This document shows positions 47,819 to 58,789 of a DNA stretch of 64,000 nt, one piece after another; positions within the stretch are counted from its first letter, which is position 1, and each line of letters starts with the position of its first letter. This DNA comes from Plantago major (lineage: Eukaryota > Streptophyta > Magnoliopsida > Lamiales > Plantaginaceae). The position numbers were made by a program, and so were the translations under genes. Under the pieces are notes generated by a model that worked only from the letters and a program-made list of their open reading frames with translations, was not told where the DNA came from and ran no database searches. The stretch covers positions 61,490,545 through 61,554,544 of the forward strand of contig CM048844.1 of the NCBI GenBank assembly GCA_026545765.1. The letters are read 5' to 3'.

Positions 47819-50500
47819 TCAAATAATGTCATGAGCTTGACAAATGTGTAATTCCTTTTTTTTTCCTTCAGATAAATTATTCGCAAGTGAGCCACCCCAT
47901 CTTTTAACACGATTTTCTGCTTCAGAGGCCTGTAGAAAAGAAATACGACATTATAACACATATCATCCTTAACAATGGACTATATTTTGCAACCAAAATC
48001 ATTGGTGAAGAATACACACTTCTTTCTTCCAGTTTCTGGTTGAGGTGATCAATATCAAGATAAATGTCTGCAACGCAATTCCTGCTATCATTCCACCCCA
48101 TATACCCTGCACATGAAATTCGAATAGTATAGTTCATATAATCTATCAAACGTAAATACATAAACGTATTAGCAGCTTTCGAAAATGAAAGGATTATGCC
48201 ATCTTACCATTGCTCGAAACTTGAATGTGAAGCCCAACACAATCCCGAGAGGAAGTCCTACAATGTAATAGCACCCAATATTGATGTAGGCAACAATAGA
48301 TTGCCATCCAGCTCCAATAGCCACCCCTGACAGGTTAATACAATACGATACCACAGGATTACTTAACAAGAACAAAATAACAGCTATTTCACAACACGTA
48401 TGACATCCATCAGCATAAGAGATACCAGATAAAACTGGTTGAAGTCCATTGAGTAGAACTGTTAGAGCCAACAGAGTTGATAATCTGGTTGTCTCTTTTG
48501 CGACTGCATTGCTGTTTGTGAAAATGTATGGGAAAACATCTCTACTTGCCAACACAATTGCCATAGAAATAACCCCTATCAACACAGCTGCGATTGAAAC
48601 CACAACTACCGAGAACTTTGCAGCTTTGGCATTTCCAGCTCCAAGTTCATTTGATACTCTTACGCTTATGGCAGCACAAATACCGAGCCCAATCATAAGA
48701 TCCCAGCAGCTGATATTGATACTGCACCAAATTTACCGCAACAAGTTTAGTATTAGTTATCTATATATATAGCTTTCTTGTGCTATACTTACATGTATTG
48801 TCATTAAAGCACCTATATTTAGCAATGGAATGAAAACAGTGACATACCATATACAAATGGCATCAACTGGCACCACCGGGTTCTCCAAGTGACCTACTAA
48901 AATCACTAGTATCATCAAGTACCAGAACTCCAAGCTGCACTTGTTTCATAAGAGTAATTAGTTATTATGTAACGTTAAGACTAGATGATTTGTAAAGATC
49001 GACTAACCATAGCATTATAGCAGAAGCTAAAGAGATCTTGAGAAAACCAAACAAGTCCTGGAAAGCCAACCATGAGAATCCAGTCCATGCACCATCAGAC
49101 TTGGTTATGAAGATATAGGCCAACTGAAGAAGGACAACAAGCCACCATGAGGTATTAAGAGTAATTGCGGCTCCAACAAGGCCCCATTTGAGTTTTGAGA
49201 TTAGAAGCCAGCTAAAGACTACATGTAGCACAAGGACAAAAGCTGAAATCCATGCCATTGCCATAAGCTTCCCTTGTGACTGCAAGAACTTCTGTATCGG
49301 AAAATTCAAAGAGTATGCAAACAGTTGTGGTATCATCCACAGAGCAAATTCACCTACATACACCGTAAATTGAAAATAATTATATTCATCATCTTGCACT
49401 ATTTATTATTAAGATAAATAAATAAAAAAAAAGAATTGATAAAAGAATGAAAACCTGCAGCTCTCGAAATATTAGCAGGCTCGCCAAGGAGATGAAGGAT
49501 AGGTTGAGCGAAGATGTAAATGGGAAGCAAGAAAATGGCAGTGATGAGCAAGATTAGCCATGATCTTTGCATGTATATACCAAGCATCTTCAGCTGCCCA
49601 GCACCATATGCCTGCCCACATAGCGTCTCCAATGCACTTCCCATTCCCAGCTGAACCGCGAACATCAGGGTGTAGTAGAATAAGTTCTTCGATTCAATTA
49701 CTTATGGGCAGGTAGAAGGTTTGTTAGTTATAATTAAAGCACAAGAAGTAAAACTTCTCATCTCAAACTTCAATTAGTTCTCAATTTTTGATTATAATGA
49801 AATTAGTTAATGTCCAACATAATACTATTCGACCTCGGTCTTACCCCGGTGGTCTCACCCTCTCACTATAGCAGTGGGACCCACACTAACAAACCTTCAT
49901 ACAATGAAAACTATTTTTAGTTTGTTAGAGCCTAACTCGCATGTAATGTACGTACTTATGTCAGAATCAATATAAAATCTCTCGACCAGAGAAAATCTAT
50001 ACATGAATAAAGATAGGCTATACAATCACCCTATAGATTCCACATGTTCGTATTAGATGAGATAAATTAGGTTTGTTAGACCCGGTTGTTCATTCTCTCA
50101 CCGTAGCAGATCACATGAGGTGAGACCACGGTAAGACCGTTAATTTTTCGATAAATTACTGTGGGTCCCACTGCTACTGTGAGAGGGTGAGACACCGGGG
50201 TAAGATCAGTGTCGAATTTTCCGATAAATTATATCAGAAGGATAAAAAGAAAATGATAGAGTTATAATAGGTACGTACCATGACTCCAAAAGCAAGACCA
50301 GCAATGACAGAGTTTTCAAATGATACAGCAGCAAGTTCGAGTTCACCAACTTGACCGGCAAACGTCTGTGTGAGTGCACCGAGTGAGTACTGACACATGT
50401 AAGTGAATATCGCTGGCCCTGCTAGCTTCCATAATGCCTTACACTCCGCACCCAAGGAACTCTCAACTGCAGCCTTCTTTGGACTACTACTGTTTGCCAT
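47819..50500 (-). CDS. MATE/DTX family efflux transporter, eight exons
   Basis: Joining minus-strand exons 50500-50279, 49650-49455, 49353-49008, 48934-48848, 48721-48426, 48326-48208, 48106-48020 and 47929-47819 gives 1464 bp, 487 codons and a TGA, with no internal stop; every intron is GT-AG. The length is typical of plant DTX proteins. Family motifs in order: GALTQTFAGQVGELELAA, LGMGSALETLCGQAYGAG, PANISRAAGEFALWMIPQL, ISVRVSNELGAGNAKAAKF, LQPVLSGVAIGAGWQ, NIGCYYIVGLPLG and GIWGGMIAG. Such proteins have about 12 membrane helices and export flavonoids, alkaloids, organic acids or toxins by H+ or Na+ antiport at the vacuole or plasma membrane; the substrate cannot be told here. Intron 1 holds a TIR element and the 5' leader a LINE tail. 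It is the only intact gene in the window. Confidence 0.93.
49827..50217. mobile_element. TIR element in intron 1 of the MATE gene
   Basis: About 390 bp with inverted arms of roughly 60 bp: 49827-49890 (ttaccccggtggtctcaccc and ctatagcagtgggaccca) and 50155-50217 (its reverse complement with a few changes). A related motif sits inside near 50095-50135. No clear target duplication was found, so the class (MITE or foldback) is uncertain. It lies wholly inside the 628-bp intron. Confidence 0.7.
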
Positions 50501-50527
50501 CTTAATTGCTGAAGCTTCCTTAATGTT

Positions 50528-50643
50528 TTGTTTGTTTGTTTTTTTTTTTTTTTTTTTTTGGAAATAACTAGTGTTATATTAAAGACTACGGAATAACAGG
50601 ATTACAGCAAGTGTCAGACATAACAGGTACAAAACGACTAAAC
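50528..50643 (-). mobile_element. Retroposed LINE tail upstream of the MATE start
   Basis: On the minus strand, about 85 bp of unique sequence ending in a ttaatataacactagttatt phrase is followed by A21 and AAAC repeats. It is flanked by a 17-bp direct repeat, GAAGCTTCCTTAATGTT at 50511-50527 and the same with one change at 50644-50660. Poly(A) plus a long target duplication marks target-primed retrotransposition of a 5'-truncated LINE. It lies 11 bp upstream of the MATE ATG, so it is in the leader or core promoter. Confidence 0.85.
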
Positions 50644-50660
50644 GAAGCTTCCTTATTGTT

Positions 50661-51430
50661 ACCCATGGAAGACCTGTGTTCTTAATTAATTGCTTTCCAG
50701 TTTCTGTTCAGGACAAAACATCAATAGTTCATTGAAACAATGTAGGCATTTTATTTTGGAATGTTAACAACATCTCTATTTTGTTCGGCCCATTCTCGAT
50801 ATCTACACCGTCACTACTCTGCTCAATTGTTTTATTCAACTTTTCAACATTATATATACTTGACCACATACTCCATTTCTTCACGTTTGTTGTCATGTAG
50901 CATCCATTTGAATGGTTCAATTGATGTATTTTAGGAGCATAAAATATACCCAATCCATGCCGTGCAACATTACATATTTTCCATTTTGTAAAATTTCATA
51001 TGTATCACTACACAAAATATAATTAACACAAATAATTTATTTAGAAACCGAACTATATTATCAATAAAACATTGATCATACTAATCAAAACGTCCATATT
51101 GTCAATATTGTTGTTTTTTCGTATATAAAGTATTCATTTTGTATATATCATAGACATTTTTATTAATAGCATAAATGTTTTTCTTGATAATATAAATTCG
51201 GGTCTCTAGATAATTTATTTATAGACGGTCTCTTGTGTTGGGACACTTACTCAATGATTAATTATAATATGTTTGAGAAATAAGTGTGAATGTTATTCAG
51301 TCTTTTGTATACTAGAACATGAGTACACAATATGCGTGTTATTATAGCATCTAGTTATACAAATAATGTAAGAAGTATATGAATGCAAGTAATAACATTA
51401 TTCTGATAATGAATTGCCTTTTTTCGAGTT
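50661..51430. other. Upstream region of the MATE gene
   Basis: AT-rich, without a convincing reading frame. It should hold the rest of the MATE promoter. A tatagacggtctcttgtg phrase at about 51211 resembles a motif common in plant TIR elements, but no boundaries were found. Confidence 0.45.
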
Positions 51431-53172
51431 TGTTAGGAATATCTCTTTAGATTTTGATCGGTAAACCCTAATGACTTATCTTAGCTCAGAAAGGTAACTA
51501 GTACTCTGAATTCACTTGAACATTGTAAAAGAGGAAGCTTACTGAGTATGTTAGTCTAGTATATCTTGTATAGATGTTAGGTCTTTGAATGTAATTTTTA
51601 TATTTTTGAAGAAGACCAAGAAGCAAGCATCCAGCAGGAAGGGCTCACTTTATTGAAGCTAAAGATTGCTGAAGACTAAGGAGAAAGGTCACCTCAGATA
51701 ACTTGACTCGGATACCTTGAAGAAAATAAGTGTTTTAATTTAAAAGACAAGTTTTTCAAGAGGTTTCTGACACACAATGGTTGCTGAGTAAGGAAGTGCA
51801 AAGCCTCAGATAGCATACATATTTCCGTTGAGACTATATGACAAAAGATAGTACAGTGCATTTAATACGTAGACAGAGATGTCTGAGCAAAAGAGGAAAT
51901 CTCTAAAAATAGACAAAGCTCATTGCAGTACTATCATCAGATATCAATAGTTTGAATTTCAAGTGCCTAATGGATACTATTCAAACGGCATGATTTTTAA
52001 CTATAAATATCACCGCTTAGAATGTTTGAAGACACACTCAAAGAACATTAAATACTCTTGAGAATTATATTCAAGCCTTCAAACCTACTTACTCTCATAA
52101 GCTTACTGTTGCGACTCAAGCTCTTTGATTCTAAGTAGCACAAAAAGTTCTAAGTGTTCTGATCCTTAACAAGACTTGTTTATTGTGAAAGAGTTGAATC
52201 CAAAGATTTAGTTGCGACTTATATCTAAGATTCATTCTCTTGAACGTAACAAGAACTTCAGTAAAGAACAACTTCCCATATACTGAAAAGAGTATTAAGG
52301 AAGATTGATTCTTCAAAGCTCTCTAGGTAACCAAACAAGTTATCTAAGTTAGCTTGCCTAACAACTACCATAACCAAAACAACACCAGGCGTGTTTAGGG
52401 AAAGGATTTAGTTGAGAAAACTAAAGTCCTCACCTATCTGAGCATATGAAGTACATGGCTTTGGAAGCTAATGAATAACTCAAAGGTTACTGAGTAGAGG
52501 AAGTACTTGGCTGAGAAAACCAGGGAACAACTCAGGGGGAACACTTGGTTGGGAACCATAGTGTTAAATGGATCAAGAGATAGGATTTTGTAAGGAGAAC
52601 TTATCATCTTATCTTAGTGAATTCAAGTTTTGAGAAAGGGCGAGTGGATTAGTTGAACGATTACGCCACCTTCAGATACCACTAAAAAAGCTTTTTGTTA
52701 TTTACTTACTGCACTTTACTTTCAGTTATCTATTATATGCTGAGTATTTAATTACTTTATAGCTTGCTGACACCTGCACTTATCACAAAAAAGACTTCCG
52801 CTCTGTGAATATCAGTATCAGCACAAAGTCTTAGAAGAGACGTGTATTAGTGAGAGACTTGAGAGACGGATTGATGTTCTTAAGTATATGTATAATGTTC
52901 TAAACAATATCAATAATGTTTTATGAGTGAATATTTTATATCATTTTTATGTATATGTATATCACCGATGTTATTAGTAAAACCTATAATGTTTTTTTAT
53001 ATAACTGTAATGTTTGTTGGTCTTTTTTAATCTCTCTATAAGAGCGTCTCTCAGGAGACTTACTGCAGTATCATATATCTGAGCAATTGTGTTATCGATA
53101 AAAGTTTGAAAAGACTATTCCCCCCCCCCCCCCCCCCCCCAGTCTTTTACTTTGCCGTTATCTGGACCAACA
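51431..53172 (+). repeat. 5' LTR of element D (1742 bp)
   Basis: Runs from TGTTAGGAATATCTC to GGACCAACA and is a divergent copy of the A/B/F LTR family. TATAAATA is at 52002-52009 and a C21 run at 53120-53140, the longest in the window. Its extra length comes from a MITE at 52821-53065. The 3' LTR is not in the window. Confidence 0.88.
52821..53065. mobile_element. hAT-like MITE in the LTR of D
   Basis: An insertion of about 245 bp not found in the other family LTRs. Ends CACAAAGTCT and (inverted) CAGTAAGTCT are imperfect inverted repeats that continue to GAGACG. It is flanked by the 8-bp direct repeat CAGTATCA (52813-52820 and 53066-53073). An 8-bp duplication and CA-start termini suit hAT elements. 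The inner parts are AT-rich and non-coding. Confidence 0.72.
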
Positions 53173-53174
53173 AG

Positions 53175-53186
53175 TGGTATCATAGC
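53175..53186 (+). other. Primer-binding site of D (TGGTATCATAGC)
   Basis: Initiator-Met tRNA site with one mismatch, two bases after the LTR. Confidence 0.8.
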
Positions 53187-53290
53187 AGGAGGTTCTTTAA
53201 CCTTCTGCACTGAACCTAGATCCTAGATAAGTGCTCTCTTACAGCTCACCACCTTCACTTGATATGTTTGTTTAGTGTGCATGTTGCAGG

Positions 53291-54710
53291 ATGTCTCTCA
53301 GCGATGCACCCACTCTCAAGCCAGAGAACTATGAGAAATGGAAGAACAACGGGAAAAATACATCATTGGTTCTAAAGTTTGGGGGTTTGGCGCACGCAAT
53401 ACAACGTTTGTTCACCCCGGCATAACTAGTCCCTATGTTCAGAATTTGTGGCATGACCGGTCCTTTTAACACAAAATCACACATTGACCAAGTTGACTAC
53501 TGATGTGTCAACTTGGTCAGCCCTTCAAACTCAACTTAGACTCTTACATTAGCACCATGTCATCTCCAAAATTTAAAAAATGTTAAAACAAAATTTAAAA
53601 ATAAAAAATGTAAAATAAAACGAAATCATAGAATTAAAAAGATTAAACAAATTCAAAAACTAAAACAAAAGGGAAAAAAAAGAGTCGAGAGACCAGAAAA
53701 GGAAGAGGCAAAACATCTCAACCCTAATTATTCATCATCCCAAAGTGAACTCCAAAACTGTTGCAATTCCGAACGACGACTTGGAGACTGACACTGGCCG
53801 CGAGAATGATGCCCGAACGTCCTGATATCTTGCTCAACATACCTGCGTCAGTCTAGGAATTTCCCCTGAATTTTTGATTCGGCCCAATTGCTCACAAAAC
53901 ATAGCCTCTAATAGCAATTACCAACAGCTTATTTAATTTCTTCAGTTTATCATTTTCCTCAAACAATCCATCTAAATCTTGCTTCCATCTCCGATCCACC
54001 AATACTTTCATATGTTCCTCAATATACTTGTGCCTTTCAGAAATTGGGGAGAAAGACAGAAAGATGTCTCATTTGTCGTTGTGCAAACGATCCGGATGAA
54101 GAGGGCATAACGAATTTGAAGAGATATAATTTGGGGGTTAGGGTTTATAAGATTTCAATTTGGAGGTGAAGTTGGGCTGATCGATTTTCTTATGGGGGTT
54201 TGTTTTTTATTTGTTTTATGTTTTTTATTTAATTTTTTCTATTTTATTTTACATTTTTGTTTTAATTTTTAATTTTTAATTTTTTTTAACATTTTTTTAA
54301 TTCTAGAGATGACATGGGGTTAAGAGACAAATTGAGTTTGAAGGGTTGACCAAGTTGACACATCAGTAGTAAACTTGGTTAATGTGCAATTTTGTGTCAA
54401 AAAGATCGGTCATGCCACAAATCTTGAACATAGGGACTAGTTATGCCTGGGTGAACAAACGTTGTATTGCGTGCGCCAGACCCCCCAAACTTTAGGACCA
54501 ATTATGCCTTTTTTCCGAAGAACAACATGATGCTTCACCTGGAAGCCATCAGTGACGAGATGTTAGACGTGATAAAGAATGGGCCTATTGTCATTCAACG
54601 TGAAAAAGTGGTCAAAGGATTTTCTGATGGTCGAAGAGATAAAGAAACGGATAGTGCCATTGGATCTTCAACATCTGGCACAACATCTACTGGAGATATA
54701 GCTTATGACC
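53291..54710 (+). pseudogene. gag of element D, 5' fragment split by a Mutator-like element
   Basis: The ATG at 53291 gives MSLSDAPTLKPENYEKWKNN, then the 53351-54516 insertion. Gag resumes at 54517 (with the duplicated gaagaacaac) as NNMMLHLEAISDEML and stops matching its relatives at about 54710, where an inverted Athila/Tat-like LTR begins. Only about 80 codons remain. The rest of D is not seen in the window. Confidence 0.85.
53351..54516. mobile_element. Long-TIR Mutator-like element (possible Pack-MULE)
   Basis: The 1166-bp insertion has terminal inverted repeats of about 240 bp, starting GGGAAAAATACATCATTGG on one side and a near match on the other strand at 54516. A 10-bp target duplication GAAGAACAAC (53341-53350 and 54517-54526) suits a MULE. 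There is no transposase. The centre (about 53690-54190) is gene-like: on the minus strand it has an ATG (MPSSSGSFAQR) and an open stretch ending in a charged helix (EENDKLKKLNKLLVIAIRG) and a stop. That looks like pieces of a captured host gene, perhaps of the GRF zinc-finger kind (tentative). Confidence 0.82.
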
Positions 54711-55050
54711 TTATGTGCACTTAAGAATTTGAATGCGTTGCAGTACCTGTAATTCTCAAATACAATAAAAGATTAAATTTATTTTATTATCGAAAACTCA
54801 CAAACACACAGCAATAGCAGTAAGTTAACTTGGGATGTCGTTCTCCACGGACACTTAGCATAGGAACAAGCAAATATCGTATTGAATGCAGAAATCAAAC
54901 AGTTCGTAAGTAAACAGAAGATTAAATCTCACTTGAATGTTGGTGTTGAAATCGATGGTGGTTGGTGTGTAAAGGACCCCCGACCTATCTCGTACTATGC
55001 TACTCCAAACATCCTAGTTAATATCCTATGCAATTACCTCTAACGACAGC
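54711..55050 (-). repeat. 3' end of an Athila/Tat-like LTR, inverted
   Basis: Its reverse complement matches 55998-56358 with about 15% mismatches, up to the LTR end (tgtgcac at 54714 against gtgcaca at 56351). It is thus a minus-strand copy of the LTR that follows in plus orientation, cut after about 340 bp. Confidence 0.82.
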
Positions 55051-55554
55051 AGGGCATATGATGTGACAATGAAATGTGCGATTTTGCATGCTTTTAGACC
55101 CTCGTTTTTTACTCAAGATTCAATATTTGTATCATATTATGGCCAATTACCAACTTCTTGCATATTTTGTAGGTCATGATCGCATTTTTGATGAATTGCT
55201 TGATTTCCAGTGCCAAAACATCATATTTGGGCAAAATCGAGGAAAATAACGAAATACGTTGATTTGGCAGTGGCATGGAGTTCGAGGTGTCAAAACATGT
55301 CATCTGACCAACCAATGTGAGGATAATTGAAGATGCTATAACATTGTACAAGACTACTTTTTGAGGAAACAAAGTTATGAAGCCTGAAATCGAAGAACGA
55401 AGAAAACAGACAAAGAAGCAGGAGGAATCGAAGATGGCGGGCGACATTAGAGAAGAAACTTCCAGAAACATGCTTTTCTTTGGCCTGTCAGGCTAGAGCC
55501 TGCTTTTATAACATTCCATAAAGATCAATGGCGGCCAGAGCTCGAGATTTTCAG

Positions 55555-55562
55555 TATAAATA
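55555..55562 (+). promoter_or_regulatory. Putative LTR TATA box of E
   Basis: TATAAATA followed by agaccc, about 500 bp into the LTR. Promoter role inferred. Confidence 0.5.
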
Positions 55563-55704
55563 AGACCCTTGGGGTCTCATAATCATTCACCGCTCCCAAA
55601 GCTGCTCTCCTGAGAGAGAACCAGTCCTCGGGGAAGTGAAACCCCAAAACAGCTGACCGTCAGGCACCCAGAAGGAGGAAACCCTAGAAGCAGCACAAAG
55701 ACAG

Positions 55705-55749
55705 TTCTTCTTCTTCTTCTTCTTCTTCTTCTTCTTCTTCTTCTTCTTC
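55705..55749 (+). repeat. (TTC)n microsatellite
   Basis: About 15 TTC repeats within the LTR of E, in what should be transcribed leader. Confidence 0.93.
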
Positions 55750-56365
55750 GATTTTAGTCTGTAGTAGAATACTATGAGAAGCTAACTTTCTCTTGTAAAG
55801 GCAAACCGCCGAAACTCTATTGTGCTACTTCTTTATATGCCGGGTTATATTAATGGAATAGTTCTTAGACGTAAATCGTAATTATACAACTCTATAGATC
55901 CTTTGCGGTGTGATGTTCTGCTGAGTGACACAGTAGTTTCATTGAACTTAGTAGGGGTACTAGTATCGACTGTGCCTTGGTATTTAGTATTATTCCCTGC
56001 TGTCGTGAGAGGTAATCGCGTAGGATATTTACTAGGAAGTTGGGAGTAGCATAGTACGAGGGAGGTCGGGGGTCCTTTACGCTTCAACCATCACCGAATT
56101 TCATCAAGGATAATTAGGGTTTACTTGCAATTCAATCATCTTCTTTCAATCTGTTTACTTTTAATATGTCTGTTGTGTGCACGCGAAATCAAAACGATAC
56201 TTGTTTGTTCCTATGCTAAGTGTCCATGGAGAACGACATCGCGAGTTAACTTACTGCTATTACTGTATGTTTGTGAGCTTCCAACAATTATAAATTTAAT
56301 CTTTGATTGCAATTGAGGATTACAGTACTACAACACATTCAAATTCTCAAGTGCACATCAAAATT

Positions 56366-56383
56366 TGGCGCCACTGCCAGGGA
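56366..56383 (+). other. Primer-binding site of E (TGGCGCCACTGCCAGGGA)
   Basis: Athila/Tat-type site next to the LTR end; compare the minus-strand site at 183-201. Confidence 0.78.
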
Positions 56384-56661
56384 CACTTGACCGCTCAAGC
56401 AAGTTTCGATCATCCGAGATATGTTGAAATCTTTCTTTCTCTTTACTTAACGCACTGTCTTTCAATTCGTATAGCATAAAGCCAAAAAAAATATATACAA
56501 TCTGTTGAAATCGATTTTTACAGGAAAAAATCCAAAAATATTTTCTTTCCGTTTTAGTTCGTTTCCTTATCAAAAACCCAAAAATATGTAACTTTAGATT
56601 TCTGTTTATTATCTTTTTAGTATTATCTATCTGTACTGCGATAGTTTGTCTGTTAGTCTTT

Positions 56662-58259
56662 ATGCAAGGCTTGAGAAGCGCGAGAACACCAGTAGTACCT
56701 TTTAAAGACGACATAGACAAGCTTGAGAGGCGTAGACTGTTTACCATCGTCATGGAATCATCTAGCAACATGAATGGAGAAGGGAACAACAACGACATCC
56801 CATCTGAAAATGTCGCTACTTCTGTACTTGAGCAGCTGCTTAAGATTCGACTTGAGATCCAAGCCGAGAGGGAAGAGCAGGAACAGGAAAGGCTAAGGAT
56901 AGCCGAGGAAAGGTTGAGGTTAGATGAGAACAGAAGAAGGGATAACAACGCAATGGTGGAATTACTGGACAATGACGACGGACCCATGCGCGACTATGTT
57001 ATGCCAAGGCTTACACCGGATGCCTCGAGTATCTATTTGGAAAGGATTGCAAGAGAGTATGACCTGAAAGGTACCCATCTGAACCAACTGCCGCACTTCT
57101 ACGGGAACTCAATCGAGGACCCAATGCACATTATGAGAGAATTCTATGCGATAGTTGGGGGTATACCATTGAATGGGCTCACGGAATGTCAGCTTAGAAG
57201 AAGATTTTTCCTAGCTACCTAAAGGACAAGGCGAAGAACAGGCTTATCTCAGTACCGCCAGGCAGCTTAACTACATGGGACAAAGTCTTCAATAAGTTCA
57301 TGCTCAGATATTTCCCATTGAAGAAGACACCCGATCTGAAGAGCCAAATCCAAAACTTCAATCAATTCGATGGGGAAACCTTTCACGAAGCATGGGAGAG
57401 ATATAAGGATCTACTTGACAGATGCCCAATGCATTCTTACGCGTTGTTTGACAAGGTCAACAACTTTTACAAGGGAATTGACTCTATCAGCCATGCACTC
57501 ATCGATGGAGCATGTCAAGGAAACCTACTAGATGCACTCCCAAGAAGGATCTGGAAGGTGTGCGAAAACCTTAGTAAAAACTCTTTGCAGAAAGGACGAG
57601 GAAGAAGGGTGGGTACTAAGGAAGTCCGAGCAATCAAAGAAGCCCCTTGGAAAGAGATTAACAGGAGAATTGAAGCTATAGAGATGAGGATGGGAAGGAA
57701 GGAAGCTATGAATGAGGAACCGGGGGAACCAACGCAACTCGAAGAGGCACACTGCGTGCAAGAATCAAGGAACTGGAGACCCAGAAACCAACCCGTAAAC
57801 AGCTACATTCCTCAACACCCTCTCCTATCATATCGGACTAATCCTAGCTTGAACCAACCTGAAATACCACCTAGGCTACCCACTGCAGCACCTATACCAC
57901 CACCAAGGCCGGCACGAAACCCACCTAAACCATCCTCCATGGAAGAAAAGATTGATACAATAATGAAGGAGATGGGAGACATCGGGAAGTTTGTGAAACA
58001 ACAAGGTGAGTTCAACACAAAGACCAACTCTTTTATCTCAAGGGCCGAAGATAACTTTAGAAGAATCGACAACATCTTGAGAGGAATGGAGCTAAAGATT
58101 GGTCAAATCGCCAAAGAGGTGGGAGAACTACTGCAGAATAAGGATGAGCTGCCGGGTCACACCGAGAAAGCCATGGTCACTATTGAAGTTATTAAGGAAA
58201 CAAGAGTTGGAGGAGAGTGCTGGATAGCATCTGAACGACAACACCCCGAAGGGACATAA
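56662..58259 (+). pseudogene. gag of Athila/Tat-like element E
   Basis: The first ATG is at 56662; a second candidate is at 56752. A charged coiled coil (about 56830-56940) precedes a Ty3/gypsy gag core with PHFYGNSIEDP, FMLRYFPLKKTPDLKSQI and GETFHEAWERYKDLLDRCP. A one-base change near 57205 gives a TAA at 57220-57222, and the frame continues in another register. A proline-rich part follows (57800-57930), then a helical C-terminal segment. Ends at TAA 58257-58259. Confidence 0.83.
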
Positions 58260-58789
58260 GGTAAAACATCAAACCCTCTTTTACAACATTCGGGTATAAC
58301 ATAGACTCTCCTGCTAAAGGGGAAAGGGTCGAACCAATCCTACCAAAGAAACCCGACTCCGTAGCTTTCAACATAAACGTGGTCATCAAGGGAAATATAG
58401 TTACGGGAACCTTGGACTTGGGAGCCAGCATTAATATGATGCCACTCGCCATCTATAAGAAACTCAACCTAGCAGGCATGGTGGAAACAAGAACCGGCAT
58501 ACTGGTCACCTATGGTTCTACTACAACCGCCCATGGAAAGATTCATAATGTGATCACGAAACTGGAGGGGCTCGACATTCTTGTGAATTATCTAATTATG
58601 GATTGTGAAGACTCGGATAATGATACTATGCTTTTAGGAAGACCATTCAAGGCCACCACCAATACCATCATTAACGTGGCAAGAAGAGAGATTTCGGTGA
58701 ACATATCGAATCACCGGATAGTAATGGGGATCCAGAGCGAAACTTTGGAAGAAGCGAAGGAAGCAATGCAACACAAACTAAAACAGTAA
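58260..58789 (+). pseudogene. Aspartic protease region of element E
   Basis: A frame from 58379 to 58789 carries LDLGASINMMPLAIYKKL, the D-x-G-A active site of gypsy proteases, and later MLLGRPF and IINVARREI. This is the pepsin-like domain between gag and reverse transcriptase in Athila/Tat elements. The link to gag is broken. Reverse transcriptase and integrase do not follow, so the element is truncated here. Confidence 0.82.

Larger units (their letters stand above)
55059..56360 (+). repeat. 5' LTR of Athila/Tat-like element E (1302 bp)
   Basis: Starts TGATGTGAC and ends GTGCACATCA, giving a 7-bp terminal inverted repeat TGATGTG/CACATCA. It is followed 5 bases later by a primer-binding site. 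TATAAATA lies at 55555-55562. It contains a (TTC)n array at 55705-55749. Confidence 0.82.

Noticed and set aside
51200..51260. A further TIR element upstream of the MATE gene
   Set aside because: A tatagacggtctcttgtg phrase looks familiar, but no partner arm or target duplication was found.
54711..56360. A giant foldback DNA transposon
   Set aside because: The arms end at LTR termini, one followed by a primer-binding site and gag, so they are LTRs and not transposon ends.
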